Below, in pieces: positions 22,608 to 30,492 of a stretch of 47,057 nt of DNA. Under the pieces are notes generated by a model, which saw nothing but the letters and a program-made list of their open reading frames with translations, was not told the origin of the DNA and did not search any database. Positions within the stretch are counted from its first letter, which is position 1; each line of letters begins with the position of its first letter. Source of the stretch: Mycobacterium sp. (GTDB lineage: Bacteria; Actinomycetota; Actinomycetes; Mycobacteriales; Mycobacteriaceae); the NCBI GenBank assembly GCA_023264735.1, contig JAHFVD010000060.1:1-47057 (forward strand), given 5' to 3'. Position numbers and translations under genes: made by a program.

Positions 22608-24443
22608 ATGACCGATGGGCTCAACACGACGGTTCTGGCGGAGGCGTCCGAGGGCGGTGGCGCAGCGCTGGACCAGGTGATCGGTCTGTCCATCGCGGCC
22701 GCGGTGGTGACCGCGGTGCTGCTGTGGATCGGCTACCAGCACCGCAACCGGCGCATCACCTGGCTGCACAATCTCGCCGAGCGGGCCGGTGCCAAGTTCA
22801 AGCGGCCGCCCTGGGTGGCGCTGAGCATCATGCTGTTCTCCGCAACGCTGATCTGCGCGCTCTTCGGGTTCATCTGGGACGTCAGCCTGCACATCGGCAA
22901 GGGCCGCGACCCGGGACCGTTGGCCAACCCGGCGCACTACTTCATCCTGTTCGGACTTTTCCTGCTGTTCATCGCCGGTGTACTGGCCGTCGTGCTGCCC
23001 TACGACAAACCGGGATCGGCCGCCGTGCGGATCACCCGGCATTGGCACGCGCCGGTCGGGGGTCTGCTGATGGCGGGCTGCGGGCTCTACGCGCTGATCG
23101 GCTTCCCGCTCGACGATGTGTGGCACCGGATCTTCGGCCAGGACGTCACGCTGTGGGGACCCACGCACCTGATGCTGATCGGCGGTGCGGGCCTGTCGCT
23201 GATCGCCGTGCTGTATCTGGAGTACGAGGGGCGCCGGGCGACAGGGCCCGATGCTGCGCCCGACAGCCGCTTCGTCACGTTCCTCCAATATCTGTCGTTC
23301 GGTGGACTGGTGGTCGGGCTGTCGGTCTTCCAGATCGAATACGACTTCGGTGTCGAACAATTCCGGCTGGTGCTGCAGCCGATGATGATCGGCGCCGCCG
23401 CCGCGCTGGCACTGGTGGCCGCCCGGCTGACACTGGGGCGCGGTGCGGCCATTGTCGCCGCGCTGTTGGCGATCGCGTTACGCGGTGGTGTGGCCCTTGT
23501 CGTCGGCCCGATTCTGGGCGCACCCACCAGCTGGTTCCCGCTGTCTCTGGGGCCCGCGCTGGTTGTGGAGCTCCTCGCGCTCACCCCACTGGCCAAGCGA
23601 CCCATCGTCTTCGGTGCGGTGGCCGGCCTGGGCGTCGGCACCGTCGGGTTGTGGCTGGAATCGCTGTGGGTCGGGGCGGTGTACCACTATCCGTGGCCGA
23701 CGAGCATGTGGGGCGAGGCGCTGGCGATGGCGGTTCCCGTCGCGGTGCTGATGGGCCTGTGTGGGGCGCTGTTGGCGATGATCCTCACCGGCCAGCGGCT
23801 GCCTCGGCCCGCGGTCGGGATCACCGTCGTCGTGGTGACGGTGCTCGCCATCGGTGGCGCCGTCACCAACGGGTTGCGCACCGACGTGCCTCAATCTGAC
23901 ACGGCCACAATCACATTGACCGACCTGCCCAGTCTGCCGGGGCAACGGATGGTGAACGCCGACGTGCGGATCAACCCGCCGGATCTGATCAGCGACAACC
24001 CGGACTGGGTGACGATCCTGTCCTGGCAGGGCGGTCTGGCCAACGAACGCGGCCTGGTGATCGATCGCCTCGAACGGGTCGGGCCGGGGCACTACCGGTC
24101 CACCCGACCCGTCCCGATCTGGGGGTCGTGGAAGACGCTGCTGCGGGTCCAGGACGGCACCGCGATGGCCGGTGTGCCGATCTACCTGCCTGCCGATCCG
24201 GGCATCAACGCCGAAGCCGTGCCCGCGGAGCTGACCAGCACCCGCCCGTTCGTCCCGGAGATCACGATCCTGCAGCGCGAACGCAACCTGAATCACCCGA
24301 CGTGGCTGTTCGCCGCCGGGGGAGTCGTGGTGCTGATCTGCACGCTGATCCTGATCGCCGCATTGACATGGGGCGGTGGCCGGATCAACCGCACCGAGGA
24401 GGAGCCTGCGCGCCTGGGTGAACCGGTGGGGCCGCACGTGTGA
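22608..24443 (+). CDS. Large polytopic membrane protein, unknown function
   Basis: The 611-residue protein has about 12 helices up to residue 430, a soluble segment of about 135 residues (LTDLPSLPGQRMVNADVRI to FVPEITILQRERN) that should lie outside, a last helix (about 568-590) and a polar tail RINRTEEEPARLGEP. His-rich loops (TRHWHAPVGG, VWHRIF, THLMLIGG) could bind metal or heme, but no known motif is complete. It starts a run of overlapping genes with a small membrane protein, a cupredoxin-like lipoprotein and a second polytopic protein (now broken), suggesting a copper- or redox-linked envelope system. No function is assigned. Confidence 0.8.
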   Translation: MTDGLNTTVLAEASEGGGAALDQVIGLSIAAAVVTAVLLWIGYQHRNRRITWLHNLAERAGAKFKRPPWVALSIMLFSATLICALFGFIWDVSLHIGKGRDPGPLANPAHYFILFGLFLLFIAGVLAVVLPYDKPGSAAVRITRHWHAPVGGLLMAGCGLYALIGFPLDDVWHRIFGQDVTLWGPTHLMLIGGAGLSLIAVLYLEYEGRRATGPDAAPDSRFVTFLQYLSFGGLVVGLSVFQIEYDFGVEQFRLVLQPMMIGAAAALALVAARLTLGRGAAIVAALLAIALRGGVALVVGPILGAPTSWFPLSLGPALVVELLALTPLAKRPIVFGAVAGLGVGTVGLWLESLWVGAVYHYPWPTSMWGEALAMAVPVAVLMGLCGALLAMILTGQRLPRPAVGITVVVVTVLAIGGAVTNGLRTDVPQSDTATITLTDLPSLPGQRMVNADVRINPPDLISDNPDWVTILSWQGGLANERGLVIDRLERVGPGHYRSTRPVPIWGSWKTLLRVQDGTAMAGVPIYLPADPGINAEAVPAELTSTRPFVPEITILQRERNLNHPTWLFAAGGVVVLICTLILIAALTWGGGRINRTEEEPARLGEPVGPHV

Positions 24444-24592
24444 CCGTCACGTACGGCGCCCACCATGCGTTGGTGCTGGCGCTGCCCGCCCTGACGCCTG
24501 CCGTCATCCTCGTCGGCGTGGTGTTGTTCATAGCCATCCGCGACCGTCGCCGCGGCGACGTCGACGCCGATTCGGAGAGAGACGAAACATGA
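24440..24592 (+). CDS. 50-residue single-helix membrane protein
   Basis: GTG 24440 overlaps the stop of the large membrane protein. The product is TVTYGAHHALVLALPALTPA, then VILVGVVLFIAIRDRRRG and an acidic end. One helix with a positive RDRRRG flank places the C-terminus in the cytoplasm. The stop overlaps the lipoprotein ATG. Its tight place in the operon, not homology, supports it as a gene. Confidence 0.65.
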   Translation: MTVTYGAHHALVLALPALTPAVILVGVVLFIAIRDRRRGDVDADSERDET

Positions 24593-24945
24593 AGGTGCCC
24601 AACCTCATTGCGATCACGGCCATGATGGCGGCCGCGGTGGCGTGCGGCTCGACCAAACCACCCGTGCCGCAGGCGGCCGGGCCGGTCGTGGAGATCACCA
24701 TCGCTCGCGGCAGTGTCACCCCCACCAACGCGACACTGACGGCCAAGGTGGGCCAGCCGATCACGTTGCGGGTCAACAGCGATGCCGACGACGAGCTGCA
24801 GGTGCACTCCACCCCGGACCACGAGTTCACAATCGCGGCCAAACCCGAGCAGGAATTCTCGTTCACCGTGGACGTTCCGGGCAGCGTCGCGGTCGAACTG
24901 CATCACGTCGACCGGACGGTGGCGACCATCCAAGTCCAGCCGTGA
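24589..24945 (+). CDS. Cupredoxin-like lipoprotein
   Basis: The 118-residue product has a lipobox (MMAAAVACG, Cys19) and a beta-sandwich domain: VEITIARGSVTPTNATLTAK, VGQPITLRVNSDADDELQVH, EFSFTVDVPGSVAVELHHVD. This is the pattern of EfeO/cupredoxin-1 domains. His residues in VHSTPDHEF and LHHVD may bind copper, but no full type 1 Cys-His-Met site is seen. ATG 24589 overlaps the upstream stop; the downstream gene overlaps by 4 bases. Confidence 0.78.
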   Translation: MKVPNLIAITAMMAAAVACGSTKPPVPQAAGPVVEITIARGSVTPTNATLTAKVGQPITLRVNSDADDELQVHSTPDHEFTIAAKPEQEFSFTVDVPGSVAVELHHVDRTVATIQVQP

Positions 24946-25872
24946 CGGTCGCGGTCCTGGCGCACGGCCTCGGCGGCTCGACTGATCTGCCGATCCCGTA
25001 TGCGTACGCGCTCATCGGCGCCGCCTGGGCGCTGACGCTGACCTTCGCTGTCGTGGTATTCGCCTGGCGGAAGCCGCGTTTCGATCCCGACCGTCCGGGC
25101 CGCCCGCTGCCGCAGTGGATTACCGCGGTGGTCGATTCATCGCTCACCCGGTGGACGCTGCGCGGCCTCGGTCTGCTGCTGGCCTTGTGGGTTGTCCTCG
25201 TCGGTGTCTTCGGCCCGCAGAATGCCGGCAATGCGCTGCCGGGCTCGTTCTATGTGCTGCTGTGGGTCGGGGTGCCGGCACTGTCGGTGTTGATCGGGCC
25301 GGTGTGGCGACTGATCTCACCGGTGCGCACCATCCGCAGGCTGCTGCCGGGGCGGGCGCCGCGTCGTTACCCGCAGGCTCTCGGATAATGGCCGGCCGCG
25401 GCAGGTCTGCTGGCGTTCGTGTGGCTGGAACTGGCCGGCCCCGATCCAGGCTCGTTGCGGGCCATCAAGATCTGGCTGGCTTGCTACGCGGTCATCACGC
25501 TCGGCGGCGCGCTGCTGTGCGGGCAGCGCTGGCTGTCCCGGGCTGATGGCTCACTCACTGATCCCGATCGTCGTCGGATATGTGTTCGCACACTATCTTT
25601 CGTACCTCGTCGAACGCGGGCAGCGGACGACGATCGCCCTGTTCGGTCTGCACGGCGTCGAGGTGAACTATGTGCTGTCAACGCACCCTTCGGTGTTGGC
25701 CACCCTCAAGGTGTGTTTCGTGGTGGCCGGGCACATCGGCGGGGTTATCGTCGCGCACGACAGCGCGATCCGGCTGCTGCCGTCCGGTCACCAGATCACC
25801 GGGCAGCTAACGATGATGCTGACGATGGTGGCCTACACTGTCACCGGCCTGCACCTGCTTTTCGGTGGTTAG
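24942..25872 (+). pseudogene. Broken polytopic membrane protein, two lesions
   Basis: GTG 24942 opens an intact membrane-protein start (PIPYAYALIGAAWALTLTFA, then VLLWVGVPALSVLIGPVWRL). At 25386-25388 a TAA replaces a codon between LG and WPAAAGLLAFVWLELAG; the reading frame continues sensibly past it to RWLSRAD near 25550. There the frame switches, and MAHSLIPIVVGYVFAHYLSY to VTGLHLLFGG (25546-25872) forms the C-terminus. In the intact form, by my recollection about 470 residues, well over 100 residues lie between these parts. So there is one nonsense change and one frame-breaking internal deletion. Confidence 0.8.
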
Positions 25873-25890
25873 CAGCGCCAATTCTTCGAC

Positions 25891-25909
25891 TGACGTTTAG
25901 CTAACGTCA
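25891..25909. promoter_or_regulatory. Palindrome TGACGTT-TAGCT-AACGTCA
   Basis: Two perfect 7-base arms with a 5-base centre lie between the broken membrane gene and a small ORF with a strong ribosome site. It is too short for a good terminator and looks like an operator. It shares GCTAACG with the palindrome at 37687-37703. Confidence 0.45.
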
Positions 25910-25987
25910 ATCTGGGCAAACCTGCATTGCCGTCAGCGTTGCCGCATACTCAGTGTCTTGGCTGGCGGGCAACAGTAGGAGGTCGTG

Positions 25988-26134
25988 ATGACGGCATCAC
26001 GCAACTGGTTGAGCCGTCGGGTTCGGCTCATGCTGGACGGCCAGGCCGCGAAATCCACACAGGGCCTGTGGCGCCCGGCGTGGCAGAGTAATTCAGCCGC
26101 CGTGCGGCCGATCAGTTGGTGGCGCGCGCTCTAG
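25988..26134 (+). CDS. Small basic ORF, 48 residues
   Basis: The product is MTASRNWLSRRVRLMLDGQA, then AKSTQGLWRPAWQSNSAAVR and PISWWRAL. It is basic and tryptophan-rich. The ribosome site TAGGAGG with 6-base spacing is the best in this region, and a palindrome lies 80 bases upstream. No family is recognised. Its TAG stop overlaps the stop of the opposite-strand dehydrogenase remnant (CTAG 26131-26134). It could be a truncated larger gene. Confidence 0.45.
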   Translation: MTASRNWLSRRVRLMLDGQAAKSTQGLWRPAWQSNSAAVRPISWWRAL

Positions 26135-26400
26135 CCTTTCGTTCGCCCGTCCACGATGACGCCCGCGGCGGCCTCGATGGGTTTGATCGCCGACGTGAAG
26201 TCCGACTCCGGACCTTCCTCGCGCATGACGGTCTCCCAGATGCGTGCCACCGCCGCGGCGACTTCCGTCGAGAGGCCGAGCGCTTCGGCCTCCTCGAGAT
26301 AGAGCCGGACATCCTTGACCATCAGGCCGGTCGCGAATCCATAGTCGAAGCTGCGCGGCAGAATCGAATTGGGGAACTTGTCCCGGCTGGCGTTGGTGGC
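26131..26400 (-). pseudogene. C-terminal remnant of a 3-hydroxyisobutyrate dehydrogenase-like gene
   Basis: The minus strand reads NASRDKFPNSILPRSFDYGF, ATGLMVKDVRLYLEEAEALG, LSTEVAAAVARIWETVM and ends VIVDGRTKG. This is the last 85-90 residues of an NAD-dependent beta-hydroxyacid dehydrogenase; the Lys in GLMVKD is the family's catalytic lysine region. The nucleotide-binding domain is absent: the sequence upstream of about 26400 belongs to a P450 on the other strand. Function is lost. Confidence 0.8.
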
Positions 26401-26707
26401 TCCCGAACCGGCGTTGATTGGCTACGTCTTCATCCTGGCGGGCGTGACGCTGCCCGCAGGTGCGAAAGTGCGGCTGCCACTGGCCGCGATCAACCGGGAC
26501 GGCAGTGACGCGATCTCCGGCGACGATGTGGTGATGGACGGTAAGTTGCACCGGCACTGGGGATTCGGTGGTGGGCCGCATCGGTGCCTTGGCTCCAACC
26601 TGGCTCGCATGGAGCTCAGGCTGGTGCTCACCGAGTGGCCGGCACCCGCGCTGGCGCTGCTGAAACTGCCGCTGGTCTTCGGTTCAGCTCAGAACGGGCA
26701 GCAGTAG
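26401..26707 (+). pseudogene. C-terminal remnant of a cytochrome P450 gene
   Basis: The plus strand reads FILAGVTLPAGAKVRLPLAA, INRDGSDAISGDDVVMDGKL and HRHWGFGGGPHRCLGSNLAR, the meander and heme loop with its cysteine. Only about 70 residues of P450 sequence remain; the I helix and all before it are missing, and after LVLTEW the sequence leaves the family. It joins the dehydrogenase remnant at about 26400. The frame also overlaps the end of the CocE gene at 26684-26707. Confidence 0.8.
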
Positions 26708-28399
26708 CCGCGACGACGACCGCACGGTGTTGATGCTGCTGGTTCCGACGCTGGCATGGCGGAAGTTCATGATCGCGGGGGTGTCGGGGTCCTGGTCGTC
26801 GCTGGTGATCGTCACCTGGATGCGGTGGCCGGCCGCGAAGTGACGGGCATTGGACACCAAGGGAATTCGGTACTCCACGTCTTCGCCGATGGGCACCGCG
26901 ACCGGGTGGCGGCACGGCAGCACCGGCGCCCCGGGGCGGCTGGCCGCCTCGTCGACCTCGCGCAGGCTGGCCCGCAGCCACCCAGCGGTGACCGCCTCGG
27001 TGCCGCCGTCCGGGCTGACGTCGGTCAGCGTGACGATCCACGCGGTGTCGGCGGCGGTCGCGCTGGCCACCAGGCGCAGCTCGACATCACCCACAGCGTC
27101 GAGCGCATCGGTGAGCGGCTCACTGGTCCACGTCAGCGATGACGGGGGATCGCTCTCACTGGGCTTCGCCCGGCCCAAGCCGGCGCCGAGCACCATGAAT
27201 TCCCTTGCGCCATGGGTTCCTTCGTCGTCATCGAGCCCGCCGTCGGCGCGCAGGGCGAGTTCACGATGCGTGCCGGCCGGCGGCCAGGACTCAGCGGTGC
27301 GCCACTCGTCGGTGCCGGGCAGGACGTAGCGGATGGCCGGGCCGTCGAGGATTCCGGTGTCCCGGCCCTTGAGCCAATGGTCGTACCACGCCAGCGCTTC
27401 GATGTGCAGACTTTCCCACGGCCACGTCAGCCCGTACTGACCGAGCATGCCCATCCGCACCGCCGGACTGTTCGTGAGGCCGGCGAAGGCGGCGAAGGTC
27501 GACGGCAGGTGCAGCGGTACGTTCTCCCAGTCGCAGCCCAAGTAGACGGGAATGTCGATATTTTCGAGTAGCGGCAACAGGTTTCGCTCATCCCACCAGG
27601 CGTCGCGGACGGGATGGCGCACCGCCGCGTCGAGCCACAGGTCGTCCCAGGGATGTGGGTCGTGCGGCAACTTGAGCAGCCCGCGCATCATCGTCACCGC
27701 CGCCTCGCCGTTCATGGTGGCGAACTTGTGGTGCAACGGTTTGGTGTTGAGCACCCAGCGCGCCAGGCCCAGTGGGCGGCTGCGCCAGAACTTGTCGCTG
27801 CGGGCGGCGGTCAGCCCCAGCATGGACAGGAACGGCGTCACGAACGACGAGCCGAACAGGCCGTGGTGTACCGCGGCTTCGTACAGGTCGGCGGTGACGG
27901 CCACCGGGAAGATCGCCTTGAGGTGGGGTGGGCGTTCGACGGCGGCTTCCAGCTGCGTCATCGCGAAATAGCTGATGCCGATCATGCCGACGTTGCCGTC
28001 ACACCATGGCTGAGCGGCCACCCACTCCACGAGGTCGTACATGTCGCGGCGTTCCTGGGCGTCGAAGAAATTGAACGTGCCGCCGGAGCCGCCGGTGCCG
28101 CGCAGGTTGGCGATCAGATGGCTGTAGCCGCGCGGCACCCAGAAGTCGGTCGCACCGGCTTCGATGAATCCGGCCGGGGCGCCGAGGTCTTGGATCTGGC
28201 GGGGGTAGGGCGAGGCGGCGATCAGGGCGGGGAAGCGGCCGTCGGTGTCGGGGCGGTGCACGTCGGCGAGCAGGCTGATGCCGTCGCGCATGGGGACGGT
28301 GACGTTGATGTCGGTGGTCGTGCCGTGGGTCGGGGTGCTGAGGTTGCGGTACTCCCGGCCGGTGGTCTGCGGCCCATTGAGGAGACGTTCGGTCGTCAT
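26684..28399 (-). CDS. CocE/NonD family hydrolase (X-Pro dipeptidyl-peptidase S15 type)
   Basis: The 571-residue enzyme has an alpha/beta hydrolase domain with the nucleophile Ser143 in GMIGISYFAM, the oxyanion segment NLRGTGGSGG, an inserted helical cap, and the C-terminal jelly-roll domain (SDPPSSLTWTSEPL to MNFRHASVG). Relatives include cocaine esterase and alpha-amino acid ester hydrolases, acting on esters or amides. The start ATG 28399 is preferred over GTG 28408: TACCGT lies 7 bases before it, and the GTG lies inside the operator palindrome. A divergent TetR gene shares the control region. Confidence 0.9.
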   Translation of the reverse strand: MTTERLLNGPQTTGREYRNLSTPTHGTTTDINVTVPMRDGISLLADVHRPDTDGRFPALIAASPYPRQIQDLGAPAGFIEAGATDFWVPRGYSHLIANLRGTGGSGGTFNFFDAQERRDMYDLVEWVAAQPWCDGNVGMIGISYFAMTQLEAAVERPPHLKAIFPVAVTADLYEAAVHHGLFGSSFVTPFLSMLGLTAARSDKFWRSRPLGLARWVLNTKPLHHKFATMNGEAAVTMMRGLLKLPHDPHPWDDLWLDAAVRHPVRDAWWDERNLLPLLENIDIPVYLGCDWENVPLHLPSTFAAFAGLTNSPAVRMGMLGQYGLTWPWESLHIEALAWYDHWLKGRDTGILDGPAIRYVLPGTDEWRTAESWPPAGTHRELALRADGGLDDDEGTHGAREFMVLGAGLGRAKPSESDPPSSLTWTSEPLTDALDAVGDVELRLVASATAADTAWIVTLTDVSPDGGTEAVTAGWLRASLREVDEAASRPGAPVLPCRHPVAVPIGEDVEYRIPLVSNARHFAAGHRIQVTITSDDQDPDTPAIMNFRHASVGTSSINTVRSSSRLLLPVLS

Positions 28400-28400
28400 G

Positions 28401-28422
28401 AGTTTCACGGTACGGTGAAACT
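28401..28422 (-). promoter_or_regulatory. 22-base operator AGTTTCAC-N6-GTGAAACT with leaderless -10 box
   Basis: Two perfect 8-base arms flank GGTACG, immediately before the CocE ATG (28399). On the minus strand TACCGT (28412-28407) in the palindrome sits 7 bases before that ATG, so a bound repressor would cover the -10 box and start. The palindrome lies 40 bases from the divergent TetR start. Confidence 0.7.
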
Positions 28423-28462
28423 AGTCTCAACGCAACGAGAAACTTTTGCTAGGCTGCTCGTC

Positions 28463-29059
28463 GTGCCGAAGAACACGCCCCCGGGACCCCGCGATGAAAA
28501 GGGGGTCCTGTCAGCCCGGATCCTCGACGCGGCGCGCGGCGAGTTCGCCCAGCACGGGTCGGCGGGCACCACGATCAGGGCGGTGGCCCGCGCCGCCGAC
28601 GTCGACCCGGCGCTGGTATATCACTACTTCAGCTCCAAGGACGGCCTGCTCGACGCAGCGACGAATCCGCCGCAGCGCTGGCTCGAGAACGTGGCGAAAA
28701 CCTGGACGACGCCCGTTGCGCAGCTCGGGGAGGCGCTGTTGCGCCTGATGCTCAGCGCGTGGGCCGACGATGAGATCGGCCCGATCTTGCGGGCGGTGCT
28801 GCAGACCGCGGCGCATGAGGCCACCACCCGCGAGAAGCTGCGCAGAATCGTCGAGAGCCAGTTGATGGGGGCCTCGCTGCTGGGTTCAGACGACGACGAT
28901 CGCCGTAAGCGCAGCGGGCTGATCTCGTCGCAGATCATGGGTCTGGCGATGATGCGCTACATCTGGGCGATCGAACCCGTCGCGTCGATGGGCGAGGACG
29001 AGATCGTCGCGGCGATCGCGCCGAACCTGCAGCGCTACATCGACGGCGACCTGGGATAG
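28463..29059 (+). CDS. TetR family regulator of the CocE-type hydrolase
   Basis: The 198-residue protein starts MPKNTPPGPRDEKGVLSARI. The HTH is AARGEFAQHGSAGTTIRAVA, RAADVDPALVYHYFSSKDGL. The C-terminal domain is of the TetR_C_33/17 kind (NVAKTWTTPVAQLGEALLRL). GTG 28463 has no ribosome site, but TAGGCT (28450-28455) is 7 bases upstream, so the mRNA is probably leaderless. Divergent layout over the palindrome indicates repression of the hydrolase and itself. Confidence 0.9.
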   Translation: MPKNTPPGPRDEKGVLSARILDAARGEFAQHGSAGTTIRAVARAADVDPALVYHYFSSKDGLLDAATNPPQRWLENVAKTWTTPVAQLGEALLRLMLSAWADDEIGPILRAVLQTAAHEATTREKLRRIVESQLMGASLLGSDDDDRRKRSGLISSQIMGLAMMRYIWAIEPVASMGEDEIVAAIAPNLQRYIDGDLG

Positions 29060-29069
29060 CGCTGCGCGC

Positions 29070-29128
29070 CGAGCGTGGGGGTTGTCGTCGACTTCTGCAA
29101 AGCTTTTCGACGATTAGGCCCACGCTCG
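29070..29128 (+). terminator. Two-tier hairpin between TetR and yebC
   Basis: CGAGCGTGGG (29070-29079) pairs perfectly with CCCACGCTCG (29119-29128), and within it TCGTCGA (29085-29091) pairs with TCGACGA (29107-29113). The loop contains TTCTGCAAAGCTTT. It starts 11 bases after the TetR stop and has no U tract. It may act as a terminator; similar structured repeats occur between mycobacterial genes. Confidence 0.6.
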
Positions 29129-29218
29129 ACGTTGCTTGCCCTCGTCTGGCGGGCTTATGAGCGTCGACCAGTAGACTCGTCGGGTTACGGCAGGACGGAA
29201 AGTACGGAGACGAACCCG

Positions 29219-29971
29219 ATGAGCGGCCATTCCAAGTGGGCTACGACCAAACACCAGAAGGCCGTCAAGGATGCGCGCCGCGGCAAGGAGTTCGCCCGGC
29301 TCATCAAGAACATCGAGGTTGCGGCCCGTACCGGCGGTGGTGATCCCGGCGGTAATCCCACCCTGTACGACGCCATCCAGAAGGCCAAGAAGACGTCGGT
29401 CCCCAACGACAACATCGAGCGGGCCCGCAAGCGTGGCGCCGGTGAAGAAGCCGGCGGGGCCGACTGGCAGACGATCATGTACGAGGGCTACGGACCCAAT
29501 GGTGTCGCGGTGCTGATCGAGTGCCTGACCGACAACCGCAACCGCGCCGCCGGTGAGGTCCGGGTCGCGATGACCCGCAACGGCGGCAACATGGCCGACC
29601 CCGGTTCGGTGTCCTACCTGTTCTCTCGCAAGGGCGTGGTGACGCTGGAGAAGAACGGCCTGTCCGAGGACGACGTGCTGCTGGCGGTCCTGGAGGCCGG
29701 CGCCGAAGAGGTCAACGATCTCGGCGAGAGCTTCGAGGTCATCTCCGAGCCGACCGATCTGGTCGCGGTGCGCACCGCGCTGCAGGACGCTGGGATCGAT
29801 TACGACTCAGCCGACGCCGGTTTCCAGGCGTCGGTGACCGTGCCGCTGGACGCCGATGGCGCCCGCAAGATCATGAAGCTCGTCGATGCGCTGGAGGACA
29901 GCGACGACGTGCAGGACGTCTACACCAACGCCGACATCTCCGACGAGGTCCTGGCCGAGATCGACGAGTGA
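29219..29971 (+). CDS. yebC: YebC/TACO1 family protein
   Basis: The 250-residue protein begins MSGHSKWATTKHQKAVKDAR and carries the three YebC domains, including SVPNDNIERARKRG, YEGYGPNGVAVLIECLTDNR and the acidic C-terminus. YebC proteins bind ribosomes and ease translation of hard sequences such as proline stretches; older annotation called them transcription regulators. TAGACT (29172-29177) is a likely -10 box, giving a 30-40-base leader; ACGGAGACGAACCCG carries the ribosome site. In mycobacteria it lies between pdxT and ruvC, as here. Confidence 0.95.
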   Translation: MSGHSKWATTKHQKAVKDARRGKEFARLIKNIEVAARTGGGDPGGNPTLYDAIQKAKKTSVPNDNIERARKRGAGEEAGGADWQTIMYEGYGPNGVAVLIECLTDNRNRAAGEVRVAMTRNGGNMADPGSVSYLFSRKGVVTLEKNGLSEDDVLLAVLEAGAEEVNDLGESFEVISEPTDLVAVRTALQDAGIDYDSADAGFQASVTVPLDADGARKIMKLVDALEDSDDVQDVYTNADISDEVLAEIDE

Positions 29972-30048
29972 GTTCAGGCTTCGCGCCCGTCCCGAAAACC
30001 GTACGCTCCGATGGAATTGTCCACGCGCACTGGTAGATCGGAGATGGC

Positions 30049-30363
30049 ATGGCCGAAGTGACCGCCCCCGACGGGGTGACGTGGTCGGTGCGTCGCTGGT
30101 GGTTCAACGCCAGCCCCTGGGAGACCGGGTTCGCCACGCTCGACGCGCTGATCTTCTTGATCATGCTGCCGTTCCTGCTGGCGTGGCCGTTCTGGCTGGC
30201 GTCCAAGTGGCTTGGTGCGTCGTGGACCATCGACATCAAGCGCGACGGAACCAAGGTGGGCAGCGAGCAGGTGCGGGGCTGGAAGCGGTCCGGTCAACGC
30301 GTCGAGGAACTCGCCCGTGCGGCGCAGGAAGGCGCGCTGACGCAGTTCAAGGCCGAGGCCTGA
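30049..30363 (+). CDS. Conserved small membrane protein, unknown
   Basis: The 104-residue protein has WSVRRWWFNASPWETGFATL, then one long or two short helices (LDALIFLIMLPFLLAWPFWL), then WTIDIKRDGTKVGSEQVRGW and a helical amphipathic tail. TCGGAGATGGC provides a GGAG ribosome site before the ATG. No catalytic motif is present. The gene is single, 77 bases after yebC, and could share its transcript. Confidence 0.7.
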   Translation: MAEVTAPDGVTWSVRRWWFNASPWETGFATLDALIFLIMLPFLLAWPFWLASKWLGASWTIDIKRDGTKVGSEQVRGWKRSGQRVEELARAAQEGALTQFKAEA

Positions 30364-30492
30364 TCAGCGCATCCCGTGGCCGCCGCCGTCGTGCAAGATC
30401 AGCCCGCCACCCAGCAGGAACGGATACAGCGACGGGTACGGAACGTTCGGCGGAGACGATGTGAGCTGGGCGTTTCCCGGTGTCTTCGATGC

